NCBI RefSeq assembly: GCF_014642635.1
Contig: NZ_BMIQ01000002.1
Coordinates: 124,001-188,000 of the forward strand
Source of the DNA: Aureimonas endophytica
GTDB lineage: Bacteria; Pseudomonadota; Alphaproteobacteria; Rhizobiales; Rhizobiaceae
DNA length: 64,000 nucleotides
Direction: 5' to 3'
Of the stretch, positions 38,679 through 47,610 are shown piece by piece. Below the pieces are notes generated by a model. That model was not told where the DNA came from. It saw only the letters and a program-made list of their open reading frames with translations, and did not search any database. The translations under genes and the position numbers were made by a program. Each line of letters opens with the position of its first letter. Positions within the stretch are counted from its first letter, which is position 1.

Positions 38679-39113
38679 ATGCTTTCCAAGCGTCTGACCG
38701 CCGGCCTTCTCGTCGGCGCCGGCCTCGTCGCGGCCACCCTGCCGGCCCTCGCCGCCGAGACCGTCGCCGTGGAGCTCATCGGCGAGCGCGGCGGCAAGAT
38801 GGACATCAAGCTCGACAAGAGCACGGTTCCGGCCGGCGAGGTGACCTTCAAGGTGGCCAATGTCGCCAAGAACACGCCGCACGAGATGGTCGTCGTGAAG
38901 CTCGACGCGAAGGGCGAGGAGCTGAAGGTCAATCCCGAGACGAACAAGGTCGACGAATCGAAGCTCAAAAGCCTCGGCGAGGTCTCCGACCTGAAGGCCG
39001 GCCAGTCCGGCACGCTGACGGTGAAGCTCCAGCCGGGCGACTACAAGCTGATCTGCAACTACAAGGGCCATGTGATGGCCGGCATGGTCGTGCCCTTCAC
39101 CGTGAAGGGCTGA
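38679..39113 (+). CDS. Periplasmic cupredoxin-domain protein
   Basis: The 144-aa protein has a Sec signal peptide ending in LPALAAE and a plastocyanin-like fold. The type 1 copper ligands are visible as His in NTPHEMVVVKL and Cys, His and Met in CNYKGHVMAGM near the C-terminus. It would carry electrons or copper in the periplasm. A strong Shine-Dalgarno (AAGGAGG) lies before the ATG. It appears to be a single gene; its redox partner is unknown. Confidence 0.9.
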   Translation: MLSKRLTAGLLVGAGLVAATLPALAAETVAVELIGERGGKMDIKLDKSTVPAGEVTFKVANVAKNTPHEMVVVKLDAKGEELKVNPETNKVDESKLKSLGEVSDLKAGQSGTLTVKLQPGDYKLICNYKGHVMAGMVVPFTVKG

Positions 39114-39364
39114 GCCTTGCCGCTCCGGTAAGGCGGGCGGATCCGGTCCGGCGCGTCGCAGGACGGGTCGGACGTCGGGCATCGCCCGGACCGGATCGCT
39201 TGACGGCAATATGGCGCACAAGCCTTGCGTGTCGATGAAGGCGGGATGCGCAATTGGCGGCATCCGTCGCTTTTTTCCGTGTCGCCGCAACGCACCCGAC
39301 AAGACCGGCCGATCGGAGCGCGGAAGTCATTGCCTGAATGGACCGCATGGGCAGAATGCGGGCA

Positions 39365-39955
39365 ATGGAAACGAAGCCCCTCGCGATTCTGATCGTCGAC
39401 GAGAACCGCGCCCGCGCCGCGGTGATCGAGGACGGCCTGCGCGAAGCGGGCCATGCCGAGGTGCGCGTCATCGGCGAGATGCAGGGCCTCGTCCGCGAGA
39501 TCGAGGTCTTCGCGCCCGACGTGATCGTGATCGATCTCGAAAATCCCAATCGCGACCGGCTGGAGCAGTTCTTCCAGGTCTCGCGCTCCGTGCGCCGGCC
39601 GATCGCCATGTTCGTGGACCGGTCGGACGCCGCCTCCATGGAGGCGGCGATCGAGGCGGGCGTTTCGGCCTATGTGGTCGACGGCTTGCGCAAGGAACGG
39701 GTGAAGCCGATCCTCGACATGGCGATCCTGCGCTTCGAGGCCTTCTCGCGGCTGACGCGCGAGCTGGAGGAGGCGCGGTCCGAGCTCGCCGACCGCAAGG
39801 TGATCGAGAAGGCCAAGGGAATCCTGATGAAACGGCGCGGCCTCGGCGAGGAGGAGGCCTATCGCCTCTTGCGCCAGAGCGCGATGAACGAAAAGAGGAA
39901 GCTCGTGGAGATCGCCCGAAGCGTCGTCACCGCAGCCTCGCTGCTGTCCGAATGA
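39365..39955 (+). CDS. nasT: ANTAR-domain antitermination regulator NasT
   Basis: NasT binds a hairpin leader RNA and prevents termination upstream of nitrate assimilation genes unless held by NasS. The 196-aa protein has a receiver-like domain (LAILIVDENRARAAVIEDGL, then DVIVIDLENPNRDRLEQFF) and a C-terminal ANTAR domain (LADRKVIEKAKGILMKRRGL and EEEAYRLLRQSAMNEKRKL). ATG 39365 is preferred; ATG 39338 in frame adds nine residues. It overlaps nasS by ATGA. Confidence 0.93.
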   Translation: METKPLAILIVDENRARAAVIEDGLREAGHAEVRVIGEMQGLVREIEVFAPDVIVIDLENPNRDRLEQFFQVSRSVRRPIAMFVDRSDAASMEAAIEAGVSAYVVDGLRKERVKPILDMAILRFEAFSRLTRELEEARSELADRKVIEKAKGILMKRRGLGEEEAYRLLRQSAMNEKRKLVEIARSVVTAASLLSE

Positions 39956-41157
39956 GCGCCGCGATGGGGGGCTCCGGCGCGGCCGAGCCGGTGATCCGCG
40001 CCGGCTTCATCCCGCTTCTCGACGCGGCGGTGCTGATCGCCGCCGCCGCCCTCGGCTTCGACCGCGAGGCGGGCGTGCGGCTCGAACTCGTGCGCGAGGT
40101 CTCCTGGTCGAATATCCGCGACCGGCTCGCCTTCCGGCAGTTCGACGTCGCCCATATGCTGGGGCCGATGGCGGTCGCCTCGCAGCTCGGCATCGGCTCC
40201 AATCCCTATCCGGTGATCGCGCCCTTCGCGCTCGGGCGCGGTGGCAATGCCATCACCCTGTCGCACCGGCTCTTTTCCGCGATGCGCGAGGCGGCGGACC
40301 CCGGTTCCGCCGACGAGGCGAAGGCGCATGGCCGGTCGCTGCGCCGTGTGATCGAGGCGCGGGCGCGCGCCGGCGAGCCGCCGCTCGTCTTCGGCGTCAC
40401 CTATCCCTTCTCCTCGCACAATTACGAATTCCGCTTCTGGATGGCCGAGGCCGGGATCGATCCCGATCGCGACGTGACGATGACCGTCGTGCCGCCGCCC
40501 TTCACCACGGATGCCCTGCGGGCCGGGGCGATCGACGGCTTCTGCGTCAACGCGCCCTGGAACGTGCTGGCGGTCGAGGCCGGCATCGGCCGCATCGTCG
40601 CGGTGAAGGCGGATATCCGCCCGTCCTCGTCGGAAAAGATCCTCGGCCTGCGCCCTGACTGGTGGCGCGACAACGAGGCGGCGGGGCGGCGGCTTCTCGT
40701 CGCCCTCGACCGGGCGGCGCGCTGGTGCGACACGCCGGACAATCGCGACGAACTCGCCGGCATCCTCGCGCGGCCCGAACATGTCGGCGGCTCCGCCGCC
40801 GCGATCCGCCGCGTGCTGGGCGGCGCCTTGCCCGTCGATCCCGACGGGACGGTGCGGTCGATCCCCGACTACCTGACCTTCCATGCCGGCGCCGCGAACG
40901 TGCCGGCGCCGAAGGAGGCCCTCTGGGTCTACAGCCAGATGCTGCGCTGGGGGCAGGCGGGCATCGAGGCGCGGGGCGCCGAACGGGCCGCCGCCGCCTT
41001 CCGCCCGGATCTCTACGAGACGGTCTTCGGCCGGCGGCCCGCGACGGCGGGCGAGGGGCGCGACCCCTTCGATCCGGCCCGGCTCGAAGACTATGTCGCG
41101 AGCTTTGCCATCCGGCGCTCCCCGCCGGATGCCGGGCCGCGTGCCGGCGAGGATTGA
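39952..41157 (+). CDS. nasS: Nitrate/nitrite sensor NasS (cytoplasmic NrtA-like)
   Basis: NasS sequesters NasT when nitrate is absent and releases it on ligand binding. The 401-aa protein is homologous to nitrate-binding NrtA/CmpA proteins (AGFIPLLDAAVLIAAAALGF near the start, then VVPPPFTTDALRAGAIDGFC and VNAPWN), but it has no signal peptide or lipobox, as expected for a cytoplasmic sensor. It overlaps nasT by 4 nt, which fits a fixed stoichiometry. The gene ends directly before the regulated leader of nrtA. Confidence 0.93.
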   Translation: MSAAMGGSGAAEPVIRAGFIPLLDAAVLIAAAALGFDREAGVRLELVREVSWSNIRDRLAFRQFDVAHMLGPMAVASQLGIGSNPYPVIAPFALGRGGNAITLSHRLFSAMREAADPGSADEAKAHGRSLRRVIEARARAGEPPLVFGVTYPFSSHNYEFRFWMAEAGIDPDRDVTMTVVPPPFTTDALRAGAIDGFCVNAPWNVLAVEAGIGRIVAVKADIRPSSSEKILGLRPDWWRDNEAAGRRLLVALDRAARWCDTPDNRDELAGILARPEHVGGSAAAIRRVLGGALPVDPDGTVRSIPDYLTFHAGAANVPAPKEALWVYSQMLRWGQAGIEARGAERAAAAFRPDLYETVFGRRPATAGEGRDPFDPARLEDYVASFAIRRSPPDAGPRAGED

Positions 41158-41505
41158 GAGCCTTCGCGCCGCACAATATTTGTTCGCTCGCCCGAAAGGC
41201 CGGCGCGAAAGCAGGCAGCAGCGAAGCCTTGGAATATCAAGCGCTCCAAGTCGAAATGGCGCTGATTTAAGCTTTTGCGCTGCACAACATTTGGACTTTC
41301 AAATTCCTCTAAAGTGAGGCTGAATAGATCCGTGCCCGTCAACGAGGACAGGGCGCCCTCCTAAGCTTCCCCATCGAAGCCACGACCGACACCGACGTCG
41401 CGTGAGCCGCCGAGCCCGTCTCTTGTCTGAGATCGGTTCGTCCGGATCCGCGGCGTTTTTGCTTTTCCGCCTTTCCCCTCCGCCGTCTCGCCCCGAAGGA
41501 TCGCC
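41158..41505 (+). promoter_or_regulatory. nrtA leader region with ANTAR (NasT) antitermination target
   Basis: The 348-bp gap contains no gene. It holds two copies of a 17-bp repeat (41166-41182 and 41277-41293), a first stem-loop CCTC-TAAAGT-GAGG (41306-41319), and a second stem-loop (41334-41354) whose hexaloop is AACGAG, matching the A at position 1 and G at position 4 preferred by ANTAR proteins. About 100 nt further on, a foldable GC-rich segment ends in TTTTTGCTTTT (41456-41466), a possible terminator. The ribosome-binding site GAAGGA precedes the nrtA ATG. Confidence 0.7.
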
Positions 41506-42810
41506 ATGTCCGACTCGCAGAAGACCGATCTCGGCCGCCGCCGCCTTCTCCGGACCTCCGCTTTCGCGGCGGGCGCGGCGACCCTGTTCTCGGCCATCGG
41601 CGCCGCCTTCCCGCGCGGCGCCTTCGCGGAAGGGGCCGGCCCGGAAACGACGAAGGCCGTGCTCGGCTTCATCGCGCTCACCGATGCCGCGCCGCTGATC
41701 GTCGCCAAGGAAAAGGGCTTCTTCGCCAGGCACGGCATGCCGGATGTCGAGGTGGCGAAGCAGTCGTCCTGGGGCACGACCCGCGACAATCTCGTGCTCG
41801 GCTCGGCCGGCTCGGGCATCGACGGCGCCCATATCCTGACGCCAATGCCCTATCTGATGGCGACCGGCAAGGTGACGCAGAACAACCAGCCGCTGCCGAT
41901 GGCGATCCTCGCCCGGCTCAATCTCGACGGCCAGGGCATCTCGGTCGGCAAGGCCTATGCCGATCTGAAGGTCGGTCTCGACGCCTCCGTCCTGAAGGAG
42001 ACCTTCGCGCGGAAGAAGGCGGCGGGCACCCCGGCGAAGATCGCCATGACCTTCCCGGGCGGCACGCACGACCTCTGGGTCCGCTACTGGCTCGCCGCCG
42101 GCGGCATCGATCCCGACGAGGATGTCGAGACCATTGTCGTGCCGCCGCCGCAGATGGTGGCGAACATGAAGGTCGGCACGATGGACGCCTTCTGCGTCGG
42201 CGAGCCCTGGAACGCGCAGCTCGTCGAGCAGGAGATCGGCTTCTCGGCGCTGACCACGGGCGAACTCTGGGCGAAGCATCCCGAGAAGAGCTTCGCCATG
42301 CGCGCCGACTGGGTGGAGAAGCATCCCAAGGCGACGCTCGCGCTCCTGATGGCGGTGCAGGAGGCGGCGCAATGGGCCGACGACATGGCGAACAAGGACG
42401 AGCTTGCCGCGATCCTCGGCAAGCGCGCCTGGTTCAATGTGAAGCCCGGCGATATCGGACCGCGCATGAAGGGCGAGTTCGACTACGGTAACGGCCGGAA
42501 GGTCGCGAATTCCCCGCATTTCATGAAGTTCTGGCGCGACGACGCCTCCTATCCCTTCAAGAGCCACGATGCCTGGTTCCTGACCGAGAACATGCGCTGG
42601 GGCCGGTTCGAGGCGGCGACCGACGTGAAGGCGCTGGTCGATCGGGTGAATCGCGAGGATCTCTGGCGCGAGGCGGCGAAGGCGCTGGGCGTCGCCGCCG
42701 TGCCGGCCTCGCCCTCGCGCGGCAAGGAGAGCTTCTTCGACGGCAAGGTCTTCGATCCCGCCGATCCCGCCGCCTATCTCGCGAGCCTGTCCATCAGCCG
42801 CACCGCCTGA
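41506..42810 (+). CDS. nrtA: Nitrate ABC transporter substrate-binding protein NrtA
   Basis: The 434-aa protein binds nitrate or nitrite in the periplasm for import. The N-terminus has a twin-arginine signal (GRRRLLRTSAFAAGAATLFS) ending near FAEGA, consistent with export in a folded state. The mature part carries the family segments GFIALTDAAPLIVAKEKGFF, GTTRDNLVLGSAGSGIDGAH and DAFCVGEPWNAQLVEQEIGF. It heads the nrtABC uptake genes and is the first gene downstream of the NasT target leader. Confidence 0.94.
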   Translation: MSDSQKTDLGRRRLLRTSAFAAGAATLFSAIGAAFPRGAFAEGAGPETTKAVLGFIALTDAAPLIVAKEKGFFARHGMPDVEVAKQSSWGTTRDNLVLGSAGSGIDGAHILTPMPYLMATGKVTQNNQPLPMAILARLNLDGQGISVGKAYADLKVGLDASVLKETFARKKAAGTPAKIAMTFPGGTHDLWVRYWLAAGGIDPDEDVETIVVPPPQMVANMKVGTMDAFCVGEPWNAQLVEQEIGFSALTTGELWAKHPEKSFAMRADWVEKHPKATLALLMAVQEAAQWADDMANKDELAAILGKRAWFNVKPGDIGPRMKGEFDYGNGRKVANSPHFMKFWRDDASYPFKSHDAWFLTENMRWGRFEAATDVKALVDRVNREDLWREAAKALGVAAVPASPSRGKESFFDGKVFDPADPAAYLASLSISRTA

Positions 42811-42842
42811 CCCCGGCCGCCGCTGCATCGGAGACCCGTCCC

Positions 42843-43739
42843 ATGTCCCAGACCGTTCTGAAAGCATCGCGGCCCGCCCCGGCGAAAGCCTCGGGCGCCG
42901 GCACCGTGGTGGCCCTGAAGCGTCCCGGCCCGGCCGCCGCCGCGCGGCTGTCGCGCCTCGGCCGCGACCTCGCCGGGGCCGTCCTGCCGCCGCTCGCGAC
43001 GCTGGCGCTGCTTCTCGGCCTCTGGGAACTCCTCTGCATGGGCGGCGGCTCCGCCCTGCCGGCGCCGAGCCAGGTCGTCGCCGACACCTGGGAGCTTCTC
43101 GCCCATCCCTTCTACGTCAATGGCGGCAACGATGTCGGCCTCGGCTGGCAGGTCTGGGCGAGCCTCCAGCGCGTCGCCATGGGCTATGCCCTGGCCGTCG
43201 TCGTCGGCATCGGGCTCGGCGTCCTCGTCGGCCAGTCGCAGCTCGCCATGCGCGGCCTCGACCCGATCTTCCAGGTGCTGCGCACGGTCCCGCCGCTCGC
43301 CTGGCTGCCGCTCTCCCTCGCCGCCTTCCGCGACGGCCAGCCCTCGGCGATCTTCGTGATCTTCATCACCGCCGTCTGGCCGATCATCATCAACACGGCG
43401 GTCGGCATCCGCAATATTCCGCAGGACTACCGCAACGTCGCCAAGGTGCTGCGGCTGAACGGGCTGGAATTCTTCTTCAAGATCATGATCCCCGCCGCCG
43501 CCCCCTACATCTTCACGGGGCTGCGCATCGGCGTCGGCCTGTCCTGGCTCGCCATCGTCGCGGCCGAGATGCTGATCGGCGGCGTCGGCATCGGCTTCTT
43601 CATCTGGGATGCCTGGAACTCCTCGCTCATCTCGGACATCATCGTGGCGCTCGTCTATGTCGGCGTGGTCGGCTTCGTGCTCGACCGGATCGTCGCCCTC
43701 GTCGGCCGCGCCGTCACCCGCGGCACCGCCGCCGCCTGA
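42843..43739 (+). CDS. nrtB: Nitrate ABC transporter permease NrtB
   Basis: The 298-aa inner-membrane protein has about six helices and the binding-protein-dependent permease loop near residue 195 (DYRNVAKVLRLNGLEFFFKI). GQSQLAMRGLDPIFQVLRTV followed by PPLAWLPLSLAAF is typical of the nitrate/sulfonate permeases. Family members form a homodimeric channel. It lies 32 nt after nrtA and 22 nt before nrtC, in one operon. Confidence 0.94.
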   Translation: MSQTVLKASRPAPAKASGAGTVVALKRPGPAAAARLSRLGRDLAGAVLPPLATLALLLGLWELLCMGGGSALPAPSQVVADTWELLAHPFYVNGGNDVGLGWQVWASLQRVAMGYALAVVVGIGLGVLVGQSQLAMRGLDPIFQVLRTVPPLAWLPLSLAAFRDGQPSAIFVIFITAVWPIIINTAVGIRNIPQDYRNVAKVLRLNGLEFFFKIMIPAAAPYIFTGLRIGVGLSWLAIVAAEMLIGGVGIGFFIWDAWNSSLISDIIVALVYVGVVGFVLDRIVALVGRAVTRGTAAA

Positions 43740-43761
43740 CCGCCTGACCGGACGACGCGCC

Positions 43762-44565
43762 ATGACCCAAGCCAAGCCGTTTCTCGCCATCGAAGGCGTC
43801 GACAAGCTCTTCCGTCGCGGCGCCGCGACGACCGAGGTCCTGAAGGGCATCGACCTTTCCGTCGCCAAGGGCGAGTACATCTCGATCATCGGCCATTCCG
43901 GCTGCGGGAAGTCGACCCTCCTCAATATCGTCGCCGGCCTCACCGAAGCCTCGAGGGGCGTGGTGCTCCTCGAGAACAAGGAAGTGCGCGAGCCCGGACC
44001 CGACCGCGCCGTGGTGTTCCAGAACCATTCGCTCCTGCCCTGGCTCACCGTCTACGAGAATGTCGCGCTCGGCGTCGACAAGGTGTTCTCGGGCCGCAAG
44101 TCCGCCGCCGAGCGCCGCGAATGGGTGATGCGCAATCTCGAACTCGTCCATATGGGCCATGCGAAGGACAAGCGCCCGTCCGAGATCTCGGGCGGCATGA
44201 AGCAGCGCGTCGGCATCGCGAGGGCGCTCGCCATGGAGCCGAAGGTGCTGCTTCTCGACGAGCCCTTCGGCGCGCTCGACGCCCTGACAAGAGCCCATCT
44301 CCAGGACGAGGTGATGCGCATCCAGGCCGAACTCGGCACGACGGTGATGATGATCACCCATGACGTGGACGAGGCGGTGCTGCTCTCCGACCGCATCGTG
44401 ATGCTGACCAACGGCCCCTCGGCGCGGATCGGCGAGATTCTCGACGTGCCGCTCGCCCGGCCGCGCGACCGCATCCGCCTCGCCGCCGACGCCACCTACC
44501 TCCGGTGCCGCCAGGCGGTGCTGAAATTCCTCTACGAGCGCAACCGCTTCGTCGAGGCCGCCTGA
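43762..44565 (+). CDS. nrtC: Nitrate ABC transporter ATP-binding protein
   Basis: The 267-aa ATPase powers the NrtAB importer. It has Walker A GHSGCGKSTLLNIVAGL near residue 44, the Q-loop VVFQNHSLLPWLTV, the signature ISGGMKQRVGIARAL, Walker B VLLLDEPFGALD and the switch MITHDVDEAV. The product lacks the extra C-terminal NrtA-like domain present in cyanobacterial NrtC, so it corresponds to the NrtD-like single-domain form. ATG 43762 is chosen 22 nt after nrtB. Confidence 0.93.
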   Translation: MTQAKPFLAIEGVDKLFRRGAATTEVLKGIDLSVAKGEYISIIGHSGCGKSTLLNIVAGLTEASRGVVLLENKEVREPGPDRAVVFQNHSLLPWLTVYENVALGVDKVFSGRKSAAERREWVMRNLELVHMGHAKDKRPSEISGGMKQRVGIARALAMEPKVLLLDEPFGALDALTRAHLQDEVMRIQAELGTTVMMITHDVDEAVLLSDRIVMLTNGPSARIGEILDVPLARPRDRIRLAADATYLRCRQAVLKFLYERNRFVEAA

Positions 44566-44599
44566 GCCGCTTGCGGGCGAGGCGTCGACATTTCCGCCT

Positions 44600-44736
44600 C
44601 GTCATCCCGGCCTTGAGCCGGGATCCATTCCAAACCGATCGAACGTGAACCCCTCGGGTTCCGAATGGTGTCGTTCGGCGTCGGCTTGGACATGGACAGG
44701 ACTTGGAATGGATCCCGGCTCAAGGCCGGGATGACG
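44600..44736. repeat. REP-like palindromic repeat element, copy 2
   Basis: Perfect 34-nt inverted arms lie at 44600-44633 and 44703-44736, separated by 69 bp. The arms share the core CGTCATCCCGG and CCGGGATCCAT with copy 1 at 34061-34202. The element lies in the 231-bp gap between nrtC and nirB, inside the nitrate operon, so its RNA would form a very stable long hairpin. It may be neutral, attenuate expression or stabilise the upstream mRNA. Confidence 0.92.
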
Positions 44737-44796
44737 AAGCTCGTAGGCCGTGCCGAACTCCGAAGTCGAAGCGCGCCTTTCTTGAGGACATCGCCC

Positions 44797-47253
44797 ATGC
44801 CCCAGAAACTGGTCATCGTCGGCAACGGGATGGCGCCCGGCCGGATGCTGGAACATCTCTTCGAGGCGGCGCCCGGCGCCTATGAGGTGACGATCTTCAA
44901 CGCCGAACCGCGCGTGAACTACGACCGCATCATGCTCTCGCCGGTGCTGTCGGGCGAGAAGCGGTTCGAGGACATCGTGATCCATGGCGACGGCTGGTAT
45001 GTCCGGCACGGCGTCACGCTCTACAAGGGGCACCGCGTCATCGCGATCGACCGCGCGGCGAAGACCGTCACCTCCGACCAGGGCGTGACCGCGCCCTACG
45101 ACCATCTCGTCATCGCCACCGGCTCGACGCCCTTCGTCCCGCCCGTGCCGGGCAAGGACCTGCCGGGCGTCCTCGCCTATCGCGATCTGGACGATGTCGA
45201 GGCGATGATCCTCGCGGCGCAGAGCCGCGCCAAGGCCGTCGTCATCGGCGGCGGGCTTTTGGGGCTTGAGGCCGCCGCCGGCCTGCGGGCGCAGGGGCTG
45301 GAGGTCACCGTCCTCCATCTGATGCCGACCCTGATGGAGCGCCAGCTCGATCCGGCCGCCGGCTTCCTGCTCCAGCGCGCGCTGGAGGCGCGCGGCATCG
45401 AGGTGATCACCCATGCCAATACCGAGGCGATCCTCGGCACGGAGAAGGTCGAGGGCGTGCAGCTGAAGGACGGGCGCGTCATCCCGGCGAGCCTCGTCGT
45501 CATGGCCGTCGGCATCCGCCCGTCCACCGCCCTCGCCAAGGAATGCGGCCTCGATGTCGGACGCGGCATCCTGGTCGACGCGCAGATGCGCAGCTCCGAT
45601 CCCGCGATCAGCGCGCTCGGCGAATGCGTCGAGGTGGAGGGGCGCGTCTACGGCCTCGTCGCGCCGCTCTACCAGATGGCCGAGGTCGCGGCGCGGCGCC
45701 TCGCCGGCGAGGACGCGCCGGGCTTCCGCCATTCCGACACGCCGACCAAGCTGAAGGTCACGGGCATCGACCTCTATTCGGTCGGCGACTTCGCGGATGC
45801 GCCGGATCGCGAGGAGATCGTGCTGCGCGACGCCTCCGCCGGCGTCTACAAGCGGCTCGTCATCAAGGACAACAAGGTCCTCGGCGCCGTCCTCTACGGC
45901 GAGACGGCCGATGGCGGCTGGTTCTCGGACCTCCTGAAGAAGGGCGCCGACATCGCCGCGATGCGCGACACCCTGATCTTCGGCCAGAGCTTCCAGGGAG
46001 GCGCCCCCCTGGACCCTATGGCGGCCGTTGCAGCCTTGCCGGATGATGCGGAAATCTGCGGCTGCAACGGCGTGTGCAAGGGTCGGATCACCGGCGCGAT
46101 CACGGGCAAGGGCCTGACGACGCTCGAGGACGTGCGCGCCCATACCAAGGCATCCGCCTCCTGCGGCAGCTGCACGGGCCTCGTCGAGCAGCTGATGGGC
46201 CTGACGCTCGGCGACAGGTTCAACGCCCGGGCGGTGAAGCCGATCTGCGCCTGCACCGATCTCGGCCATGGCGATGTCCGCCGCCTGATCGTCGCCAAGG
46301 GTCTGAAGTCGATCCCGGCGGTGATGCAGGAGCTCGAATGGAAGACCTCCTGCGGCTGCGCCAAGTGCCGGCCGGCGCTGAACTACTACCTTCTCGCCGA
46401 ATGGCCGGGCGAGTACCGGGACGACAAGCAGAGCCGCTTCATCAACGAGCGCGTCCACGCCAATATCCAGAAGGACGGCACCTATTCCGTCGTGCCGCGC
46501 ATGTGGGGCGGCATGACCTCGGCGAAGGAGCTGCGCGCCATCGCCGACGTGGTCGAGAAGTTCGACATTCCGGCGGTGAAATGCACCGGCGGCCAGCGCA
46601 TCGACATGCTGGGCGTCAGGAAGGAGGACCTGCCGGCCGTCTGGGCCGATCTCAACGCCGCCGGCATGGTCTCGGGCGCCGCCTACGGCAAGGCGCTGCG
46701 CACGGTGAAGACCTGCGTCGGCTCCGACTGGTGCCGCTTTGGCACCCAGGATTCGACCGGGCTCGGCATCCGGCTGGAAAAGTTCATGTGGGGCTCCTGG
46801 ACCCCGGCCAAGCTGAAGCTCGCCGTTTCCGGCTGCCCGCGCAACTGCGCCGAGGCGACCTGCAAGGATATCGGCGTGATCTGCGTCGATTCCGGCTACG
46901 ACATCCATTTCGCCGGCGCCGCCGGGCTCGACATCAAGGGCACGGAACTCCTCTGCCATGTCGGGACGGAGGACGAGGCGCTGGAGGTGATCGTCGCCCT
47001 GACGCAGCTCTATCGCGAGCAGGGCCACTATCTGGAGCGCATCTACAAATGGCTGAAGCGGGTCGGGATGGACTCGATCCGCGCGGCGATCGTCGAGGAT
47101 CCCGAGAAGCGCCGGCACTATTTCGACCGCTTCGTCTTCTCGCAGCGCTTCGCGCAGGTCGACCCCTGGGCGGAACGGGCCGAGGGGCGCACCGCCGCCC
47201 ATGAATTCAAGCCCATGGCCGAGATCCATCCCTTCCGCGAGGCGGCAGAATGA
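44797..47253 (+). CDS. nirB: Assimilatory nitrite reductase large subunit
   Basis: NirB reduces nitrite to ammonium with NAD(P)H, FAD, [4Fe-4S] and siroheme. The 818-aa protein has N-terminal FAD/NAD domains (KLVIVGNGMAPGRMLEHL; VVIGGGLLGLEAAAGL), a BFD-like [2Fe-2S] domain with CGCNGVCKG and CGSCTGL (about residues 420-460), then the siroheme/iron-sulfur core with TCVGSDWCRFGTQD and GCPRNCAEATCKD. The ATG at 44797 gives the family N-terminus. It overlaps nirD by ATGA. Siroheme comes from CysG encoded downstream. Confidence 0.96.
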   Translation: MPQKLVIVGNGMAPGRMLEHLFEAAPGAYEVTIFNAEPRVNYDRIMLSPVLSGEKRFEDIVIHGDGWYVRHGVTLYKGHRVIAIDRAAKTVTSDQGVTAPYDHLVIATGSTPFVPPVPGKDLPGVLAYRDLDDVEAMILAAQSRAKAVVIGGGLLGLEAAAGLRAQGLEVTVLHLMPTLMERQLDPAAGFLLQRALEARGIEVITHANTEAILGTEKVEGVQLKDGRVIPASLVVMAVGIRPSTALAKECGLDVGRGILVDAQMRSSDPAISALGECVEVEGRVYGLVAPLYQMAEVAARRLAGEDAPGFRHSDTPTKLKVTGIDLYSVGDFADAPDREEIVLRDASAGVYKRLVIKDNKVLGAVLYGETADGGWFSDLLKKGADIAAMRDTLIFGQSFQGGAPLDPMAAVAALPDDAEICGCNGVCKGRITGAITGKGLTTLEDVRAHTKASASCGSCTGLVEQLMGLTLGDRFNARAVKPICACTDLGHGDVRRLIVAKGLKSIPAVMQELEWKTSCGCAKCRPALNYYLLAEWPGEYRDDKQSRFINERVHANIQKDGTYSVVPRMWGGMTSAKELRAIADVVEKFDIPAVKCTGGQRIDMLGVRKEDLPAVWADLNAAGMVSGAAYGKALRTVKTCVGSDWCRFGTQDSTGLGIRLEKFMWGSWTPAKLKLAVSGCPRNCAEATCKDIGVICVDSGYDIHFAGAAGLDIKGTELLCHVGTEDEALEVIVALTQLYREQGHYLERIYKWLKRVGMDSIRAAIVEDPEKRRHYFDRFVFSQRFAQVDPWAERAEGRTAAHEFKPMAEIHPFREAAE

Positions 47254-47606
47254 GCATGAGCGAAGACTGGACCGCCATCGGCCATCTCTCCGACATTCCG
47301 CGCCGGGGGGCCCGCTGCGTGACCTCGCCGCTCGGCCGCATCGCCGTCTTCCGCACGATGGAGGACGAGGTCTATGCCACCGAGGACCGCTGCCCGCACA
47401 AGGGCGGCCCCCTGAGCCAGGGCATCGTCCATGGCGGCCATGTCACCTGTCCGCTGCACAGCCAGGTGATCTCGCTGCGGACCGGCGAGGTGCAGGGGCC
47501 GGACGAGGGGCGGGTGCGCACCTTTCCGCTCCGCGTCGATCCGCTGACCGGCGCCATCGAGATCCTGATCGCGCGCGAAGCCGCCTTCGCGCCGGGCGCC
47601 GAGTGA
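47250..47606 (+). CDS. nirD: Nitrite reductase small subunit
   Basis: The 118-aa Rieske-like subunit pairs with NirB. The typical cluster ligands are present (CPHKGGPLSQGIVHGG and VTCPLHSQVISL), so unlike some NirD proteins this one can hold a [2Fe-2S] cluster. The ATG overlaps the nirB stop. It ends 4 nt before the GTG of nasA, in keeping with one transcript. Confidence 0.95.
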   Translation: MSMSEDWTAIGHLSDIPRRGARCVTSPLGRIAVFRTMEDEVYATEDRCPHKGGPLSQGIVHGGHVTCPLHSQVISLRTGEVQGPDEGRVRTFPLRVDPLTGAIEILIAREAAFAPGAE

Positions 47607-47610
47607 GCCG

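Noticed and set aside
41256-41280. A sigma-54 promoter (GG...GC) before nrtA
   Set aside because: The GG at 41257-41258 and GC at 41270-41271 are separated by 11 rather than the required 10 bases, and the flanking bases do not match the consensus.
44602-47229. An 875-codon open frame opposite nirB
   Set aside because: Antisense to a complete and well-conserved NirB; composition-driven shadow.
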